Shown piece by piece: positions 59,501-64,000 of a DNA stretch of 64,000 nt. This DNA comes from Ptychodera flava (Eukaryota; Hemichordata; Enteropneusta; Ptychoderidae). Made by a program: the position numbers and the translations under genes. Numbering within the stretch: the stretch's first letter is position 1; every line of letters starts with the position of its first letter. The notes under the pieces were generated by a model. It saw only the letters and a program-made list of their open reading frames with translations, was not told where the DNA came from and did no database searches. The stretch lies in assembly GCF_041260155.1 (NCBI RefSeq), contig NC_091928.1, positions 34,537,388-34,601,387 on the forward strand. Direction: 5' to 3'.

Positions 59501-61692
59501 AATAGTCCCGCATATACCGTACATTTTGATGACGCATGGTACATAACACAATGGGGCTGTGGGTGTCTTAATTCAGAGAATATCATTCGTCATAATTGAT
59601 TAAACATTGCCATGCCAGTCTTGTTGTTAAAAGAAAGTCTACAATGGAAAGACACAAGTTGCCGAAATAATCAGCCTCTGTGTCTTCACCTCTTTTGAGA
59701 GAGGATCCTCTCGCTCACTCCGTTCTGCTTGTCTCTTCCATATCATCTCAAGACCCATATCAAGAGGTTCATAAGCTGCCTACATTAAAACATTTCTTTA
59801 TTTGCTGTTTTGTATTTGACGTTGTATATCTTGAAACATACCAAATTTCATCTGATCTCTGACAAGATCTAACCATACAAATGTACAAAATGTTGGCTGT
59901 GAATACACAGCAGTGCTGTGGATATAGATCACGCTCATGTCAGGGATCTTTGCCATAGCGCCACTTAGAGCCAATCCATAGATAATTATCCAACAGCCTA
60001 ATTAAAGGGAGGGGGTCATGGGAACAGCACTCATAGGTCGTATGGAACAATACGACCAATATGCATGTTGGCGATTGATGGAAGTTATAACATGTTTGTC
60101 ACAATGTACACTTTTAAATGTTGCAGCTTTGTTGCCGTGATGCATCTAGATATCGTGCATGGAATACACTGTTGATAAACGAGAAAGTCTCACAGGTGCA
60201 GTTTCGACACCCTCTCTTTACTACTAAGGTCTTCTCCAGCTGTCTTGCCATTGAGAAAATCCCTATACGATAAATATTACTGCTTGCCATCATATTGTGT
60301 TTTTTACTTCAGTTTAAACAGGGCAAAATCTGCTGGCAGTTTCTACAGCTATTCTTTGTCTACTAAAGTTCTGTGCCTACCTCCAGACGAGCTGCTCTTC
60401 TAGGGTTTCCAGTCATGGCTGCATTGACAGCCCTAGCATGCAATCTGGCTTCTTTTCTTTCGTGCCATGCTTCTTGCTGAAAAAAAAACACATACAAAAA
60501 AAATAATTTTTTGCACAATGCAAAAAGAACCGGTGTAAGGGACAATGTCAAAGATCGATGTTGGATAAAAATGTTAATTATTTAAGTTTGGGAGGGGAGT
60601 TTAACCCAAAAGTTTTCTATTTGACAGAAACTATATAACAATATCCTACTTTGGTTTGGTTAGGAATTCTATAAAATTGCACACTAATTACACATTTTTG
60701 CTCTTTTTGTGGCAAAGTGAATTGAGATTCTTTGATACCTTGGATATTGGTGTTATATTTACAGTGACAGACCAAGAAGTTTTTCGAATGAAATAAAGGT
60801 GTTTTTCATTTGAATAATGGTGTCTTTTGCAATGTCACCCATCCTGAGTATGTTGAAGTATGATTAAGAAAGTATCACAGTTAGGAAATAACGGGAACCT
60901 CTGATTAACATTCAACAATTAAGTTTCAGGGGGGGGGGTGTTGTGCAAAACTTATAGAATTAAGTTGTTATCAGATATTGTACTTTGGATGTCGCCCCTT
61001 AGCAAAAATACACTCACCTCAAATGTCACCTGGGCAACACTTTCGCTTGCCATTTTGGAAAAATTTCATTTCATTCATTAGCTCGAATGGAAATTTGCAC
61101 ACAAAATTATGTCAGCAAATGAGCAATAATTTGTCTGATGATGGTTCAAGGCAAATTTACGCACAAATGTTGGATTTTCGCATAATGTTTAGCATTATCA
61201 GGACACAATGCTTTGAACATTACCGTGATGTTGGTTGTCGGCGTGTGTGGTTGATACTGAGCGAGCAAATCCCCCTTACAATTAATTGGCCGTCCCTAAG
61301 ATCCGTGTTGAGATCCGGGATTCCATCGAAACTGCTTTACGTGTGTTGTGTACTATTTTTGCGGTGGTCTCCGTTGAAGATCTGTGGCGACCATTTTGTC
61401 GAGCGATTTACAGTGTTCACAACAGAGAAAACGAAACGTGTCAAATAGCAGGCACTCAAACGTCGGTGTAGCCGTAAATAATTTTCCGAGTAATATCGTC
61501 GGGGTCTATAACACGACCCGGGATTACGACGGAACACCATGCGGAAATACAAGTCCGAAAATCGAAAGTAAACACGACACAGCTACCCGAGCGAAACATT
61601 GACGGCGACTTTCGTTTCATTGACACCTCCGAGAGCTCACGATCACTTACCCTGAGTGCAGCCTTCTCCTTGCATGCGAAGAAAAGACTCAT
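50502..61692 (-). CDS. Unrecognised charged protein with Pro/Tyr-rich PPxY tail
   Basis: I do not recognise the family. Reverse-strand exons 61692-61651 (or the alternative 61053-61018), 60476-60381, 59779-59690, 57673-57545, possibly 57423-57379, then 53447-53243, 51226-51194 and 50545-50502 join in consistent phases to about 225 residues. The first half is charged and helical (QEAWHERKEARLHARAV, NPRRAARLE, EMIWKRQAERSERED). A Gly/Cys segment GFGLGCKPMCGPR follows. The last third is rich in Pro, Tyr and Ala, with PPAY, PPKY and PPPY motifs (ligands for WW-domain proteins such as Nedd4-type ligases) and a GYPAE repeat, ending TYPYPQK. No signal peptide or membrane helix. It could be a scaffold or adaptor; that is only suggested by the PPxY motifs. 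Confidence 0.68.
51194..51226 (-). CDS. PPxY gene 33-base microexon
   Basis: The acceptor is CTCATCAG|GATATCC and the donor CACTG|GTAAGT. It encodes GYPAEAPPPYT in phase 1 at both ends and contains a PPPY motif. Its removal would keep the frame, so alternative inclusion is possible. Confidence 0.68.
52310..52434. repeat. Near-perfect long hairpin, 125 bp
   Basis: Arms of about 56 bases (CTGACCATTAACG...AAGGGCGAGAGGAAAGCC) are inverted with only one or two differences around a GCTCGGCAAGCC centre. It lies in an intron of the PPxY gene. The near identity of the arms suggests a recent insertion. Confidence 0.85.
53243..53447 (-). CDS. PPxY gene Pro/Tyr-rich exon
   Basis: 205 bases; acceptor TGTTTTCAG|TGT, donor CCCAG|GTAAGT. 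It encodes CYDSPQQAAYPTGT... with TQPPAAYPQQPAGYPHPPPAYPAEP-type repeats ending PPKYPG. A second reading frame is also open here but lacks the tyrosine periodicity that continues into the next two exons. Confidence 0.72.
54293..54650 (+). mobile_element. TTAA-family element, complete but with degraded ends
   Basis: Full-length copy from GGTATTACCCGTATGCACCTTG to CTGAGGCGCATTCTACC. Neither TTAA is preserved. It lies in an intron of the PPxY gene, antisense to it. Confidence 0.75.
55484..55550. repeat. 36 bp tandem duplication
   Basis: TTTGAGCAG(A/G)AAATTTATC and the following TAATAACATCTT occur twice, at 55484-55514 and 55520-55550. Confidence 0.85.
56225..56330. repeat. (CATA)n followed by a terminal-type hairpin
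   Basis: A CATA run (56225-56270) is followed by a unique stretch and then a hairpin: CTCACATTGG / CCAAATGTGAG around TAAAA, ending GCTAA near 56330. A microsatellite before a hairpin and CTAA recalls the 3' ends of Helitron-like elements; this is only a suggestion. Confidence 0.5.
56331..56460 (+). mobile_element. TTAA-family fragment, right half
   Basis: Matches the right half of the family (GAGATGGTGAAAATCTTCTTAC, GTGGTAGATCA, AATTGTAAAAATTTGAG, ATGAGGCAAATTCTATCT). Confidence 0.65.
56885..57247 (+). mobile_element. TTAA-family element, nearly complete
   Basis: Starts TTAAGGTAGTATGCGCCTCG and ends GAGGTGCGTTCTACCTGAAA. The right TTAA has mutated. In an intron of the PPxY gene. Confidence 0.78.
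57379..57423 (-). CDS. Possible 45-base exon of the PPxY gene
   Basis: On the reverse strand AAACCAG|TCC and GCAGTG|GTAAGA frame 45 bases whose phase 0 reading (STMTIVWVMHQTLAV) keeps the gene in frame. A different frame, HNDHCMGYAPDLSS, looks more protein-like but does not fit the phases of the neighbouring exons. The exon may be skipped or misread. Confidence 0.35.
57545..57673 (-). CDS. PPxY gene Gly/Cys exon
   Basis: 129 bases; acceptor GAATCGTAG|GCA, donor GTTCAT|GTAAGT. It encodes ARAQRQHQRAEFAHMKADAA, HHGSFGFGLGCKPMCGPR and VTVVH. The two Cys four residues apart could bind metal or form a disulphide. Confidence 0.68.
57993..58849. mobile_element. 857 bp element with inverted CAGTGTTCTCCC ends
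   Basis: CAGTGTTCTCCC at 57993 is inverted at 58838-58849 (GGGAGAACACTG), and GGCG..CGCCCTC sequences pair just inside. The interior has strong hairpins (CGACCGCTTGCGCGGTCG, GTGGTGCTTCGCACCAC near 58770-58800; ACGGTCCCT/AGGGACCGT at 58302-58323). No coding capacity. In an intron of the PPxY gene. Confidence 0.6.
59690..59779 (-). CDS. PPxY gene charged exon B
   Basis: 90 bases; acceptor TTTAATGTAG|GCA, donor AAAGAG|GTGAAG. It encodes AAYEPLDMGLEMIWKRQAER, then SEREDPLSKE; phase 0 on both sides. Confidence 0.66.
60381..60476 (-). CDS. PPxY gene charged exon A
   Basis: 96 bases; acceptor TTTTTTTTCAG|CAA, donor CTGGAG|GTAGGC. It encodes QEAWHERKEARLHARAVNAA and MTGNPRRAARLE, strongly basic and helix-prone; phase 0 on both sides, so either first exon can join it. 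Confidence 0.72.
61018..61053 (-). CDS. PPxY gene alternative first coding exon
   Basis: Reverse strand CCAAAATGG start context, 12 codons MASESVAQVTFE, then donor TTTGAG|GTGAGTG, phase 0. It would join exon 60476-60381 directly. There is no 3' splice site close upstream of this ATG, which supports a separate transcription start. Confidence 0.55.
61651..61692 (-). CDS. PPxY gene first coding exon
   Basis: Reverse strand GCGAAAATGAG start, 14 codons MSLFFACKEKAALR, donor CTCAGG|GTAAGTG, phase 0. The surrounding 61,250-61,700 is relatively CpG-rich for this window, fitting a promoter region. Confidence 0.6.
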
Positions 61693-61926
61693 TTTCGCTG
61701 AATCTTCTGATGAGGTCTGCTGCAACTAGATAGTGCTTATGATCTGTCAGCTAGTAGGATGACAACAGTATGGACTTTGAGCGGGGATACGATATTTTTA
61801 GACTCATCGTCAGCTCGCTGGTCACAAGACCGATGACACATTGAAGATCAAACGCGCTGATTGGTCAAATTTATTCCACGTGACTAAGTTCTCAAACTGT
61901 ACCTTCGTAAGCGCCTGTGCTAATAC

Positions 61927-62068
61927 CACAGTCACCTGTGGACTATTCCGCCCTGCGTCTATATGTGCGCCCTTAGACGTGTGTACATATTTCTTCTCAG
62001 GCATATGTACACACGTCTATTGGGCGCATATATAGACGCAGAGCGGAATAGACTACAGGTGACTGTGC
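61927..62068. repeat. Long hairpin, 142 bp
   Basis: Arms of about 64 bases (CACAGTCACCTGTGGACTAT...GCGTCTATATGTGCGCCC...ACGTGTGTACATA) are inverted with a few differences. The word CAGTCACCTGT also occurs in the inverted repeat at 41295, perhaps by chance. Confidence 0.82.
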
Positions 62069-62963
62069 TTATACCTTTGTGTGTGTATACCTGTGTGCAT
62101 CTGCTAGTATATGCACAAGACCGCCATATCTAAGTTAACTTTACAATTGACAAATATTTTGATATCATAAAAATGTTGATAGAAATTAGAAGGATGATGA
62201 CGGAGCGTGGCCGACGTGACGCAGACGCTCGCAAACCATACGCAGCTGCATACACAAACAAGGTGCTTCAGCCTGAGGCTCCTTGTTAGTTTGTTTATGC
62301 ATTTGTTTGTTTGTTTATGCGTTTGTTTTTATCTGTTTGTTTATTTGTTACGTATGATTAGTTCCATATACAATAAAGAACCAATAAACCTCTTTACTCT
62401 TTCTAGCGTGAGTATTCAGAGACAGTGGTGGACACACATGTGTGCTAATACTCCTCAAGGCAATGGCGGGATATGCTTTATTTCATATGTGGGATTGTAT
62501 TAGAAACTTTTTAAAGTATCATTTATTGACTATACAAACACCGTTCTTTATTGACAAATATGAACGCAAATACAACTCTTTATTAGTTCTTTATTGTATA
62601 TGAAATAATTATACGTAACAAATAAACAAGCAAACAGACAAATAAACAAACGCATACCCAGCAAACAAACAAACAAACAAACAAAGAGCCTGAGTCCCGT
62701 CTGCGCAAACTTGAAGTTGAAGTCGTAAAAGTCAAAATCAGCCCTAAAAGACAGGAATCCCGTCTGAAAACACCACAGCTATGGACCAACAGCCAAGTTG
62801 AAGTTCACGGTTTCACGAAGTTATCATGATTACATCTGGATGTTATTCTGTAACTTACATTACTTTTATCAGGACTTTTGATTTATTAAAATACATTCCA
62901 ACTGTAAAATTGTTGTTGGGGCCTAACTTATATCGGGCGCAGCGAAAGCGTACGGCACAGTTG

Positions 62964-62969
<6 letters not shown>

Positions 62970-63041
<72 letters not shown>

Positions 63042-63042
63042 A
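62970..63042. repeat. (TA)n microsatellite
   Basis: About 70 bases of TA. Confidence 0.97.
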
Positions 63043-63244
63043 TGTATATATAACGTTATTGTTATAACATTGTTATTTATAGACAATTATAGTATCCATT
63101 GTCAATACCAGTGAACTTCGTGACGTCATACCATCAAATGATGTATCCGATTATCCAGTATTATGGCTCCAGATATTTTCTACATCTACAATTCACTGGC
63201 TTCGCAAAACTTTAAAGTTAAAGCAATTATGTGCCCCATCCCAG

Positions 63245-63340
63245 TCGATAATGGACTTAAACAAACTTTGCACTCCACAATAGACTCGGCTGGCAAAATT
63301 CGCTTTCATCCATTACGGGCCGGGGATTACATACATTTAC
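63245..63340. repeat. Diverged relative of the 27094 fold-back
   Basis: Shares GATAATGGAC..AAACAAACTTTGCA and CCATTACGGGCCGGGG with 27094-27233, in the same arrangement. The inner arms have diverged. Confidence 0.55.
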
Positions 63341-63533
63341 TATGGCGAAACACAAAGTATTAGTTTGGGAAGCACAACGCACTGTGTACAACGTTCAGTG
63401 ATTCTATTTGTCATCAAACCAAACCATCGTGCCACAGGTTATATGGGCTGCTTCGACCAATTGCAACACGAGGCATTTCGACGAATAGAAAGAGAAAGTA
63501 CACTGAGGCAGGAAGGACTAAAATACTGACGCC

Positions 63534-63593
63534 TAGCCTAGAATCCTACTCCGGAGGTACGGAGGCAAGCGGACGGAGTAGGATTCTAGGCTA
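63534..63593. repeat. Perfect 20 bp hairpin inside 10 bp direct repeats
   Basis: TAGCCTAGAATCCTACTCCG (63534-63553) is exactly inverted at 63574-63593. The direct repeat TACTGACGCC occurs immediately before (63524-63533) and at 63592-63601, overlapping the right arm by two bases. Confidence 0.8.
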
Positions 63594-64000
63594 CTGACGC
63601 CACACTGTATAAGCTTATAGACCTACTTTCTGTTTGTTGACGAATACAAAAAAAAAAACAAGGAAGAATATTGAGACCATGTTTTTTGTTTAACTAGAAA
63701 TTATTTATGTGGTACCCATCTTTGAATAATTACCATATGTAACGAAATACTTTATGTTTCTTGTCAGTGGCCATACAACATGCTCGGAGGAATATCGGAG
63801 CGGTATGTTAAAGCGCCCCCAAGAGTGCAACATGTATATTGACTGAAGGTTGCATTGTATAAGAGGTTAGAGTGTGGAAATTGAGCCAGAATTTCTGAAT
63901 TCCTAAAAGCCATCCATCTCAAAATCAAGCTATTATAAACACACAGTTTTGTGTCATTCTTACTGCAGGAAATGAGTTGATCTGGAAGTCTAGTTACTGT

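Larger units (their letters stand above)
61693..64000. other. Upstream flank of the PPxY gene, repeats only
   Basis: No exon seen. Contents are a long hairpin (61927-62068), AAAC-rich tracts near 62290-62350 and 62620-62690 that are partly inverted, a (TA)n array, a fold-back relative at 63245-63340 and a perfect 20 bp hairpin at 63534-63593. Confidence 0.55.

Noticed and set aside
60978-61448. 156-codon + strand reading frame
   Set aside because: It lies antisense to the first-exon and promoter region of the PPxY gene, is not family-like and overlaps the alternative exon with its strong donor.

Overview
This is a stretch of animal (metazoan) nuclear DNA. The genes have short coding exons with GT/AG introns, the base composition is AT-rich, there are many tetranucleotide and (TA)n microsatellites, and dispersed inverted-repeat elements are abundant. 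The gene content (tandem selenoprotein iodothyronine deiodinases beside a histamine N-methyltransferase-like gene) and the density of small repeats suggest an invertebrate deuterostome such as a hemichordate or cephalochordate. That taxonomic guess is inference; no species marker was seen.

Layout. (1) 1,286-8,098 (+): a three-exon, 290-residue histamine N-methyltransferase-like gene. (2) 12,999-18,493, 21,377-25,831 and 28,959-32,289 (+): three tandem iodothyronine deiodinase genes. (3) 35,504-41,207 (-): a fourth, more divergent deiodinase facing the other three tail to tail. All four have four coding exons, intron phases 0/0/2, exactly 930 coding bases (309 residues), and an in-frame TGA at the deiodinase active site that must be read as selenocysteine. 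Each has a SECIS-type hairpin 660-860 bases beyond its stop codon: the three (+) genes share sequence and show a compensatory base change, and the (-) gene has an unrelated primary sequence with the same fold. All four lack an obvious N-terminal membrane helix and end in a Cys-x-x-Leu/Val tail resembling a CaaX prenylation box. (4) 50,502-61,692 (-): a multi-exon gene for a small basic/charged protein with a Pro/Tyr-rich C-terminal tail containing PPxY motifs; it appears to have two alternative first coding exons. The family was not recognised.

The rest is introns and intergenic DNA full of non-coding repeats. These include a family of about 355 bp TTAA-flanked, inverted-repeat elements with at least eleven copies or fragments, several other fold-back elements, a tandem array of about 148 bp units followed by (GACA)n, and long compound microsatellites. 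Each (+) deiodinase carries a different tetranucleotide array at the same place in intron 2. In the fourth deiodinase a 33 bp piece of its own exon 2 has been copied three times into a neighbouring (TA)n array.

How the genes fit together: deiodinases remove iodine from iodothyronines using a selenocysteine, and each needs its own UGA codon plus a SECIS in the 3' UTR; both are present for all four, so the cluster looks functional rather than decayed. The methyltransferase next door is a small-amine enzyme by family; a joint role with the deiodinases is not shown by the sequence. All exon boundaries come from manual reading of splice sites and phase agreement, without alignments.
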